From the NCBI RefSeq assembly GCF_013409935.1, contig NZ_JACCCO010000001.1, forward strand, positions 2,356,001 through 2,420,000: a DNA stretch of 64,000 nt, read 5' to 3'. Under the pieces are notes generated by a model that saw nothing but the letters and a program-made list of their open reading frames with translations, was not told where the DNA came from and made no database searches. A program made the translations under genes and the position numbers. The stretch's first letter is position 1, and the number at the start of each line of letters is the position of its first letter. Below are positions 57,340 through 64,000 of the stretch, in pieces. This DNA is from Streptosporangium sandarakinum. GTDB taxonomy: Bacteria; Actinomycetota; Actinomycetes; Streptosporangiales; Streptosporangiaceae.

Positions 57340-58487
57340 GCCGACGCTCCTTCAGGCTGAGCCGGGGTCTTGCCGGCCAGTTCCTTGCTCACCCGGCGCT
57401 GCCCGGCGGAGATCTGGTAGCGGTGGACCAGCTCGTAGGCGACGATGACCGAGAGGACGATCGTGCCCTGCATGATGGCGACGATCTCCGGGGAGATGTC
57501 GTGCAGCTGCAGGATGTTCGACGAGGCGTCCAGGAAGCCCCACAGCAGGGCGCCGAGCGCGATGCCGACGGGGTGGTTGCGGCCCAGCAGCGCGATCGCG
57601 ATGCCGGTGAAGCCGAGACCGGTGGGGAAGTCCAGGCTGTAGCTGTAGGACGCGCCCAGCAGCTGCGGCATGCCGATCAGGCCCGCCATCGCGCCGGACA
57701 TGATCATCGCGATGAGGACCATCTTCCTGACGTTGACGCCGCTGGCCACCGCGGCCGACTCCGAGCGGCCGGTGGCGCGCAGGTCGAAGCCGAAACGGGT
57801 GCGGTTGAGCAGGACGTGGTACAGCACGCCCATGGCGACCGCCAGGAGGATCAGCCCGAACACCTTCGTCCCGGTCCCGGGGATGATCTCCAGTCCGGGT
57901 ACCCGGGCGGCCTCCGGGATCGGCTTGGTGCCGATGTTGTTGCTGCCCGCGACCTCGACCGCGAGGCGGTCGGTGTTGAGCAGCCAGGCGCCGAGGGCGG
58001 TGGCGATGGCGTTCAGCATGATCGTGGAGATGACCTCGCTGACACCGCGCCGGACCTTCAGCAGGCCGGCGATCGACGCCCAGCCGGCGCCGACCAGCAT
58101 GGCGACGACGATGACGAGCACGGTGTTCAGCGGGCCGGGCAGGACGGCGGCGCCGCCCACGGCCGCGGCGATGAGCGCCGCGAGGCGGTACTGGCCGTCC
58201 ACGCCGATGTTGAACAGGTTCATCCGGAACCCGACCGCCACCGCCAGCGCCGACAGGTAGTACGTCGTCGCGTAGTTCAGGGTGAGCACCATCGTCCGCG
58301 GCTGCACGCCGTAGTCGACCATGACGCCGAGCGTCTCCAGCGGCGGGCCGCCGGTGACCAGCAGGACGATCGAGGTGATCAGGCCGGCGAAGACGATGGC
58401 CAGGACGGGCGCGGCGAGCGAGAGCAGGCCGCCGAGCCTGACCCGGCCGAGCAGCCGGTCGGTGAAGCTCGACCCGGCGGGGCTCAT
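57336..58487 (-). CDS. Nucleoside ABC transporter permease (BMP type, first subunit)
   Basis: A 383-aa BPD_transp_2 protein from the ATG at 58487. AVAVGFRMNLFNIGVDGQYR and RGVSEVISTIMLNAIATALG are the family signatures; DLRATGRSESAAVASGVNV is the cytoplasmic coupling loop. It forms the membrane channel with the protein encoded at 56062 and is powered by the ATPase encoded upstream. Confidence 0.9.
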   Translation of the reverse strand: MSPAGSSFTDRLLGRVRLGGLLSLAAPVLAIVFAGLITSIVLLVTGGPPLETLGVMVDYGVQPRTMVLTLNYATTYYLSALAVAVGFRMNLFNIGVDGQYRLAALIAAAVGGAAVLPGPLNTVLVIVVAMLVGAGWASIAGLLKVRRGVSEVISTIMLNAIATALGAWLLNTDRLAVEVAGSNNIGTKPIPEAARVPGLEIIPGTGTKVFGLILLAVAMGVLYHVLLNRTRFGFDLRATGRSESAAVASGVNVRKMVLIAMIMSGAMAGLIGMPQLLGASYSYSLDFPTGLGFTGIAIALLGRNHPVGIALGALLWGFLDASSNILQLHDISPEIVAIMQGTIVLSVIVAYELVHRYQISAGQRRVSKELAGKTPAQPEGASA

Positions 58488-58524
58488 GCGACCACCCCGG
58501 CCGTGCCTCGCGTTACGCAGATGT

Positions 58525-60081
58525 TCATGCCGCCTCTCCAGCACCGGTCATGGCCGACCCCAGCCGCTCGGGGGTCACGTCCCGCGGATCGACGTCCGCG
58601 ACGATCCGGCCGCGCAGGATCACCTTCAGCGTGTCGGACAGGCCGATGAGCTCGTCCAGGTCGGCCGAGATCAGCAGTACGGCCAGGCCCGCGGCGCGCG
58701 CCGCGCGCAGGTGGTCCCAGATCGCGGCCTGGGCTCCGACGTCGACGCCGCGCGTCGGGTGGGACGCGATGAGGAACACCGGGTCGCCGCTCATCTCCCG
58801 GCCGACGATCAGCTTCTGCTGGTTGCCGCCGGACAGCGCCGCGGCGTCCACGTCGATGCCGGGGGTGCGGACGTCGTACTCCTCGACGATGCGCCGGGTG
58901 TCGGCGCGGGCCCCGGACCGGTCGATCCAGGGACCCTTGACGTTGGGCCGGCGCGTCTGGTGGCCGAGGATGCGGTTCTCCCACAGCGGGGCCTCCAGCA
59001 GCAGCCCGTGCCGGTGGCGGTCCTCGGGGATGTAGCCGATGCCGGCCTCGCGGCGGCGCAGCGTCGGCCAGGCGGAGATGTCCTGCCCGCCGAGCCGGAT
59101 CTCGCCCTCGACGGCCCGCATTCCCATGATCGCTTCGACGAGCTCGGCCTGGCCGTTGCCCTCGACGCCGGCGATGCCGAGCACCTCGCCCTTGCGGATG
59201 TCGAAGCTGACGTCGTCGACGACGGGACGGCCGTCGGCGGAGCGGACCGTCAGGCCCCGCACCGACAGCTCGACCGTGTCGGTGACGGTGGACTCGCGGG
59301 TCTCGGGGCTGGGCAGCTCGCTGCCGACCATCAGCTCGGCGAGCTGCCGGGCGGTGACGTCCTTGGGATCGACGCTCGCCACGGTCGTGCCGCGCCGGAT
59401 GACGGTGATCGCGTCGGCGACCGACAGCACCTCGTCGAGCTTGTGGGAGATGAAGATGATCGTGAGACCCTCGCGGACCAGCCCGCGCAGGTTGGCGAAC
59501 AACTCGTCCACCTCGTGGGGCACGAGCACGGCGGTCGGCTCGTCCAGGATGAGGATCCGGGCGCCGCGGTAGAGGACCTTGAGGATCTCCACCCGCTGCC
59601 GGGCGCCGACGCCGAGGTCCTCGACCAGGGCGTCGGGATCGACGCCGAGGCCGTAGGAGCGGGAGATCTCCCGGATCCTCTCGCGGGCCGAGCCGAAGTC
59701 GAGGCCGAGACCGCCCTTGCGGGGCTCACTGCCCAGGACCACGTTCTCCAGGACGGTGAGGTTGTCGGCGAGCATGAAGTGCTGGTGGACCATGCCGACG
59801 CCGACCTCGATGGCGTCCGCCGGGGAGCGGAAGCTCACGGGCTTGCCGTTGACGCGGATCTCTCCCTCGTCGGGGCGCTGCATGCCGTACAGGATCTTCA
59901 TGAGGGTGGACTTGCCCGCGCCGTTCTCGCCGACGACGGCGTGGACGTGCCCCTGTCGCACGGACAGGGAGATGTCGCGGTTGGCCACGACCCCGGGGAA
60001 TCTCTTGGTGATTCCCTCGAGCTCGACGGCCGGGGTCGAGGTGCTGATGACGGCCTCCTCCGCACGGACGGCCCAGGTCAC
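58525..60081 (-). CDS. Nucleoside ABC transporter ATP-binding protein (tandem ABC domains)
   Basis: About 507-518 aa with two ABC modules. Module 1 has Walker A VGENGAGKSTLMKILYG, signature LGVGARQRVEILK and Walker B ILILDEPTAVL. Module 2 has the degenerate Walker A GVEGNGQAEL, signature LSGGNQQKLIVGREMS and FLIASHPTRG in place of Walker B Asp-Glu-Pro. This asymmetry is normal for sugar/nucleoside ATPases of this class. The GTG at 60081 has no ribosome binding site. A perfect GGAGGAGG lies later, spaced for an ATC codon at 60048, so the true start is uncertain. Confidence 0.9.
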   Translation of the reverse strand: MTWAVRAEEAVISTSTPAVELEGITKRFPGVVANRDISLSVRQGHVHAVVGENGAGKSTLMKILYGMQRPDEGEIRVNGKPVSFRSPADAIEVGVGMVHQHFMLADNLTVLENVVLGSEPRKGGLGLDFGSARERIREISRSYGLGVDPDALVEDLGVGARQRVEILKVLYRGARILILDEPTAVLVPHEVDELFANLRGLVREGLTIIFISHKLDEVLSVADAITVIRRGTTVASVDPKDVTARQLAELMVGSELPSPETRESTVTDTVELSVRGLTVRSADGRPVVDDVSFDIRKGEVLGIAGVEGNGQAELVEAIMGMRAVEGEIRLGGQDISAWPTLRRREAGIGYIPEDRHRHGLLLEAPLWENRILGHQTRRPNVKGPWIDRSGARADTRRIVEEYDVRTPGIDVDAAALSGGNQQKLIVGREMSGDPVFLIASHPTRGVDVGAQAAIWDHLRAARAAGLAVLLISADLDELIGLSDTLKVILRGRIVADVDPRDVTPERLGSAMTGAGEAA

Positions 60082-60109
60082 GGAAAGTGAGTGAGGGTGG
60101 GAACGGACG

Positions 60110-60142
60110 GAAGGGCCCGGGGAGTCGTCCACCGGGCCCTTC
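60110..60142 (-). promoter_or_regulatory. Intercistronic hairpin between bmpA and the ATPase gene
   Basis: GAAGGGCCCGG (60110-60120) and CCGGGCCCTTC (60132-60142) form a perfect 11-bp stem with an 11-base loop, 29 bases after the bmpA stop. It could reduce read-through or protect the 3' end of the bmpA message, giving more binding protein than membrane components. Confidence 0.65.
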
Positions 60143-60171
60143 ATCACTGTCGGCTCAGAAACGAGATCCGG

Positions 60172-61251
60172 TCAGGAGTTCTTGTCGGGGACCGTGATCT
60201 CGCCGGAGATGATCTTCTGCTTGTACTCGTCGAGCTTGGTCTTGATGTCGTCGATCTGACCACCGGTGGTGGAGTAGTCGACGCCGCCGGCCTTGAGGTC
60301 GTAGGTGATCGCGCCGCTCTTGACCGCGCCGTCGGCGTAGCTCTTCAGGAAGTCGAAGACCGCGACGTCGACCTTCTTGACCATCGAGGTCATGATGACG
60401 CTCTGCAGTTCGGAGGCGGCGGTCTTCGCCTGGTCGGAGTCGACGCCGATGGCCATGCCCTTGGCGGCCTTGGCGGCCTCGAACACGCCGCCGCCGGAGC
60501 CGCCCGCGGCGTGGTAGACCACGTCGGCGCCCGCGTCGAACATGCCCTGGGCGGCCGTCTTGCCCTTGGCCGGGTCGTTGAAGCCGCCGAAGTCCGGCGG
60601 CTCGCTGATGTACTTGCTGTCGATCTTGATGTCGGGCTTGACCGCCTTGGCGCCGGCCATGAAGCCCGCCTCGAACTTCGCGATCAGCGGCACCCGGACG
60701 CCGCCGACGAAGCCCACGTGGTCCTTCTTGCTCTTCAGCGCCGCGGCGGCGCCGACGAGGAAGGAGCCCTCGTGCTCGGCGAACATCAGGTTGGAGATGT
60801 TGGGGCCGGTGGCGTCGGCGTCGTCGACGATCGCGAACTTGGTGTCCGGGAACTCGGCGGCGACCTTCTTGAGCGGGCCGGAGTAGGCGAAGCCGATGGC
60901 GATGATCGGGTTGTAGCCGCCGTCGGCGAGCAGGCGCAGCCGCTCCTCCTTGGCCGCCTCGGTCTCGCCGTTGCCGGCCTCCAGCTCCTTGGTCTCGGCG
61001 AGGCCCAGCTCGCCCTTGGCCTTGTCCAGGCCCGCGGCGGCGGCGTCGTTGAACGACTGGTCGCCGCGGCCGCCGATGTCATAGGCCAGGCCGACCTTGG
61101 CGCCCTTGCCGCCGCCGGCGGCGGCGCTGCTGCTCCCGCCGTCAGCGGGCTTCGCCGACGAATCCTCGCTTCCACCACACGCGGCAGCTCCCATGAGCAT
61201 GCTGCCCGCCAGTACGGCGGCGGCCAGCCTGCCGTATCGGTTCTGAAGCAA
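60172..61251 (-). CDS. bmpA: BMP-family nucleoside-binding lipoprotein
   Basis: A 359-aa protein from a TTG at 61251 with GAAGGGAG upstream. Lipobox at LAGSMLMGAAACGGS. A Ser/Gly-rich tether leads to the Bmp domain: KVGLAYDIGGRGDQSFNDAA, IIAIGFAYSGPLKKVA, DVVYHAAGGSGGGVFEAAK and AIGVDSDQAKTAA. BMP proteins such as PnrA bind nucleosides outside the membrane. First gene of the nucleoside uptake and salvage operon that runs to deoA. Confidence 0.92.
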   Translation of the reverse strand: MLQNRYGRLAAAVLAGSMLMGAAACGGSEDSSAKPADGGSSSAAAGGGKGAKVGLAYDIGGRGDQSFNDAAAAGLDKAKGELGLAETKELEAGNGETEAAKEERLRLLADGGYNPIIAIGFAYSGPLKKVAAEFPDTKFAIVDDADATGPNISNLMFAEHEGSFLVGAAAALKSKKDHVGFVGGVRVPLIAKFEAGFMAGAKAVKPDIKIDSKYISEPPDFGGFNDPAKGKTAAQGMFDAGADVVYHAAGGSGGGVFEAAKAAKGMAIGVDSDQAKTAASELQSVIMTSMVKKVDVAVFDFLKSYADGAVKSGAITYDLKAGGVDYSTTGGQIDDIKTKLDEYKQKIISGEITVPDKNS

Positions 61252-61641
61252 GACGGACTCCCTTCGCGAATTCGTGCACGCGCGAAGAGACGCACGGCAA
61301 CCCTGCACGGAAGATAGTTGGTTGACCAGCGTTGACCAAACCAGGACACGAGTCCGAAACAGGTCCGTTATGCAGCTCAGGCCGCCCTGTGACACAGGGC
61401 GGCGGCCCCGTCTACCTACCGGTAATGTCGGTCGTCGCGCCGAACCGCCCGTCGCTCGGTGGTTTCCCCTCCGGGGGCCGCCCACCGGACCGTTCCGGCC
61501 ACCGCCCCCGGTGTAGCGCATCTCACATCATGGACGGGATCGTAGATCTTTCCGGCGGGCCGGTCTCCGGCGTCCCGTACGGCCGCCCACCCGCCCCGCC
61601 GGGGTACGGCGCGGCCACCGGGAAGGCCGTCGGCCGGGACG
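61252..61641. other. Intergenic region upstream of bmpA
   Basis: No gene is supported. It holds a 23-bp palindrome (61381-61403) and two copies of GTTGACCA exactly 10 bp apart (61321-61328 and 61331-61338). On the minus strand TATCTT (about 61311-61316) is a possible -10 for bmpA, with the GTTGACCA repeats just upstream of it, so they may be an operator or activator site. Confidence 0.5.
61381..61403. repeat. Perfect 23-bp palindrome upstream of bmpA
   Basis: GCCGCCCTGTG (61381-61391) and its exact reverse complement CACAGGGCGGC (61393-61403) flank a single A. It lies between the end of the amidohydrolase gene and the bmpA promoter. A one-base loop cannot form a tight hairpin fully, so a DNA operator is as likely as a terminator. 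Confidence 0.75.
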
Positions 61642-62883
61642 TCAGTTGTCGGCGTTCAGCGACACGAGCGGCTCGCCGCTGCTGGGCCGCTGCCCCTCCC
61701 ACAGGGCGGTGAGCGCGGTGGCCGCGAGGAAGCGCACCCCGGCGCCGATGCAGCTCTCGTCCACGTCGAAGGTGCCCTGGTGGATGTCGGCCAGGTGCGG
61801 CGAGCCCGGGGTGCGGGTGCCGAGCCGGGCATAGGCGCCGGGGATCGACTCGAGGTACCAGCCGAAGTCCTCGCCGCCCAGGCTCTGCTGGGTCGGCGCG
61901 GGAGCCCCGTCGCCGAGCACACCCTGGGCGGCCTCGGTGAGCATCTGCACGCTGACCGGGTCGTTGACCACCGGCGGGACGCCCCGGATGTAGTCCATGT
62001 GCGCCTCGACGCCGTAGGCGCCGGCGACCGAGTCGAGCAGGCCCTTGATCAGGTCGGGGGCGGCGTGCCAGGCGTCCTCGTCCAGGCAGCGCACGGTGCC
62101 CTCGGCCACGCCGTCGTCGGGGATCGCGTTGGCCACCGAGCCCGCCTCGACCCGGCCCCAGACCAGGCTCAGCGACGAGCGCGGGTCGACCCGGCGCGAC
62201 AGCGCGGCCGGCAGCTCGGTGAGGATCTTGGCGAGCGCGAAGACGAGGTCGGCGGTGAGGTGCGGGCGGGCGGTGTGGCCGCCGGGGCCGCTGACCCGGA
62301 TGGAGACCCGGTCGCAGGCGGAGGTGATCGGCCCGGACTTGAGGCCGACCCTGCCGACGTCCAGGCGCGGGTCGCAGTGCAGGCCGAAGATGCGGTCGAC
62401 ACCGCTGATGCCGCCGGAGGCCATGACCTCCAGCGCCCCGCCGGGGAGCTCCTCGGCCGGCTGGAAGATCAGCCGGACCCTGCCGGGCAGCAGCCCGGCC
62501 TCGGCCTGCTGGGCCAGGAAGAGCGAGGTGCCGAGCAGGACCGTGGTGTGCACGTCGTGACCGCAGGCGTGGCACACGCCCGGGACCGTCGAGCTGTAGG
62601 GCACGTCCTTCTCGTCGGGCACGGGCAGCGCGTCGATGTCGGCCCTCAGCCCCACGGTGGGCCCGTCTCCGCTGCCGACCTCGCAGATCACGCCCGTGCC
62701 GCGGGGAAGCACCGCGGGGACGAGGCCGGCCGCGATCAGGCGGTCGGCGATCCGCTGCGTGGTGCGGTACTCGGCGAAGGCGAGCTCCGGGTGCATGTGC
62801 AGGTCACGGCGGAAGTCAATGAGCTCCTGCTCTGACCCGGCGAGAAACGCGTCGAGCTCTCCCCGGAGATTACGCCCCCGCAT
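61642..62883 (-). CDS. M20-family amidohydrolase
   Basis: A 413-aa metal-dependent hydrolase from the ATG at 62883. IDFRRDLHMHPELAFAEYRT is the N-terminal signature. Metal and active-site segments are VGLRADIDALPV, HACGHDVHTTVLLG, FQPAEELPGGALEVMASG and SLGGEDFGWYL. The dimerisation domain contains VSGPGGHTARP. Relatives cleave N-acyl amino acids, indole-acetyl amides or similar. It lies next to the nucleoside operon on the same strand. Confidence 0.9.
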   Translation of the reverse strand: MRGRNLRGELDAFLAGSEQELIDFRRDLHMHPELAFAEYRTTQRIADRLIAAGLVPAVLPRGTGVICEVGSGDGPTVGLRADIDALPVPDEKDVPYSSTVPGVCHACGHDVHTTVLLGTSLFLAQQAEAGLLPGRVRLIFQPAEELPGGALEVMASGGISGVDRIFGLHCDPRLDVGRVGLKSGPITSACDRVSIRVSGPGGHTARPHLTADLVFALAKILTELPAALSRRVDPRSSLSLVWGRVEAGSVANAIPDDGVAEGTVRCLDEDAWHAAPDLIKGLLDSVAGAYGVEAHMDYIRGVPPVVNDPVSVQMLTEAAQGVLGDGAPAPTQQSLGGEDFGWYLESIPGAYARLGTRTPGSPHLADIHQGTFDVDESCIGAGVRFLAATALTALWEGQRPSSGEPLVSLNADN

Positions 62884-63540
62884 TGTGCACCTTCCCATCC
62901 GCGTCAGCGGCTTCGAACGTCGCGGCAATCATGAACAACTGCCCCGGAATCACGTGATCCAACGGGCAGCCTGAAAACGGCCGTCGCGCCGATGGGCCGG
63001 AGTGGATGCGTGGACCGCGCCGGCGCGAATCAAGGAACGCCGACACGGAGGTGCGAGCCAGTGTGAGGCGACCGGCGTACCGACGATGACATCGACTTTA
63101 TCCCTCCCACGCGGCCCCTCGCCGCCATCTGGACCAAATGTTTTGTCGCCCCGTGGCCTTCTCGGGCACCTTCTGACCCGTTGGAACCAGGGGTGATGAC
63201 CCGTATTGGCCATGCCGGTAGCCGTACCGGGGGGTGGGAGGGGTACCCGGGCGCCGGAGACCGCCGGGGGACGCCGGGAGCGGCCCCCGGGAGGCGGGCG
63301 CCGGAGGCGATTGCTGCAAGTGGACGCCGGAGGTGAGAGGGGGACGATCCGGGGAAGCAGGGCGGAGAGACGGCCCCGGGCGAGAACCCCGGCATGCCGG
63401 GCCGCCGCATGCGCCGGGGGAGTGGCCCGTATCGGCTCCCTTGAAACATCAACGAACTGGCAATTTACGTCACCTCAGGTGCCAGTGATCGAACCCGGCG
63501 GAGTGATGCTACCGATAGGAATGCGTGCTTCACTCCGCAT
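62884..63540. other. 657-bp non-coding divergent region
   Basis: No open frame here looks like a gene by composition or family. It contains the palindrome ATCACGTGAT (62949-62958), 66 bp upstream of the amidohydrolase start, and a 9-bp inverted repeat near the right-hand gene (separate entry). The rest shows nothing I can name; a small RNA cannot be excluded. Confidence 0.45.
63498..63538. promoter_or_regulatory. Inverted repeat GCGGAGTGA...TCACTCCGC before the last gene
   Basis: The 9-bp arms (63498-63506 and 63530-63538) are exact reverse complements separated by 23 bases, immediately upstream of the ATG at 63541. A further TCACTCC lies inside the gene near 63569. Possible operator or 5' mRNA hairpin. 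Confidence 0.55.
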
Positions 63541-64000
63541 ATGATCGCTCACATCCCGTTTGGGGAGAATCACTCCAGATTGAGCATCTTCGAACCGGAT
63601 GAGGGGACCTTGGTGGTCATCCCATCGCTGTCCCTGCCCCAGGACGAGCTGCGCAGGATCACCGGCGCCCTCTGCTACGAGGAGCGACTGCTGTTCCTGC
63701 TGCTGACACTCAGGCGCCCCTCCGTCGAGATCGTCTACATCACCTCGATGCCCGTGGACACCGCGATCGTGGACTACTACCTCGGTTTCCTCGACGACCC
63801 GGACGAGGCCCGCACGCGCCTGCAGATGATCAGTCTCGACGATCCGGACACCCGGCCGCTGAGCGCGGCGCTGCTGGACCGCCCCGACCTCCTCGACCGG
63901 ATCCTCGACCGGACCGCCGGCCGGCCCGGCGGCGCGTGCCTGGTGCCGTTCGTGGTCAGCGAGTACGAGGAACGGCTCGCCGGGCTGCTCGGCCTGCCCG
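63541..64000 (+). CDS. ATP-grasp peptide ligase PGM1-like protein (partial, runs off the window)
   Basis: The open frame from the ATG at 63541 has no stop before the window end (153 codons seen). VVIPSLSLPQDELRRITGAL, YEERLLFLLLTLRRP, IVYITSMPVDTAIVDYYLGF and LVPFVVSEYEERLAGLLGLP match the N-terminal region of ATP-grasp proteins related to PGM1, the peptide ligase of pheganomycin biosynthesis. The ATP-binding half lies outside. The start could also be one of the internal GTG codons. Many relatives are not in natural-product clusters, so the role is open. Confidence 0.75.
   Translation, partial: MIAHIPFGENHSRLSIFEPDEGTLVVIPSLSLPQDELRRITGALCYEERLLFLLLTLRRPSVEIVYITSMPVDTAIVDYYLGFLDDPDEARTRLQMISLDDPDTRPLSAALLDRPDLLDRILDRTAGRPGGACLVPFVVSEYEERLAGLLGLP

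Noticed and set aside
61523-62575. 350-codon minus-strand frame over the amidohydrolase
   Set aside because: Out-of-frame shadow, Arg/Pro/Gly-rich; the overlapping M20 frame has all catalytic motifs.

Overview
The window comes from a very GC-rich actinobacterial chromosome, probably a Streptosporangiaceae-type filamentous actinomycete. The evidence is the GC-biased wobble positions, frequent GTG/TTG starts, actinobacterial forms of the Tad pilus, an FHA-type FtsK/EccC ATPase with WXG100, an Rv3303c-like quinone reductase, and an AccA-type biotin carboxylase-BCCP fusion. No rRNA, tRNA or CRISPR array was seen.

Layout. (1) 73-6347, minus strand: a Tad/Flp pilus operon of nine overlapping genes. 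(2) 6348-12803: a spacer with three DnaA-box-like 9-mers, a large EccC-type ATPase, a VapBC/FitAB toxin-antitoxin pair and a WXG100 protein. (3) 13154-16471: the acyl-CoA carboxylase alpha chain, followed by a tandemly duplicated terminator, and a Gly-rich membrane protein. (4) 16667-23742: a decaying sugar-use region. It has a LacI regulator, a GH3 gene reduced to its two ends around an IS200/IS605 element, a ROK regulator, a CUT1 permease and a truncated second permease, plus an aldo/keto reductase. (5) 23822-35507, minus strand: a tightly coupled operon of LacI, two permeases, a binding protein, FOUR different ADP-ribosylglycohydrolase-family proteins, a PfkB/ribokinase, a CaiB CoA-transferase and a CitE/HpcH-type CoA lyase. 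I regard this as the most interesting system here. (6) 35698-39900: a divergent GH31/GH42 pair whose promoter region has the same operator-like motif as the ROK locus at 21.2 kb. (7) 39964-63540: mostly housekeeping. It carries a pentapeptide protein, LpdA-like reductase, GGCT-like protein, purine nucleoside phosphorylase, phosphomannomutase/phosphoglucomutase, adenosine deaminase, a BMP-type nucleoside ABC importer with cytidine deaminase and thymidine phosphorylase, and an M20 amidohydrolase. Accessory items are an AAA/DUF4143 ATPase beside an iteron-like repeat array, and MarR-MFS and PadR modules. (8) From 63541: the start of an ATP-grasp gene that runs off the window.

How the genes work together. 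Nucleosides imported by the BMP transporter would be deaminated (Cdd, Add) and phosphorolysed (DeoA, Pnp), and the pentose phosphates isomerised by a phosphomutase. Regions 4 and 6 look like one former regulon for a galactosylated, xylosylated glucan such as xyloglucan oligosaccharides (GH3, GH31, GH42, ABC importer, ROK). Several of its members are now broken. Region 5 looks like an intact uptake and breakdown route for an unknown ribosylated compound. All functions are inferred from sequence patterns; no database search was run.
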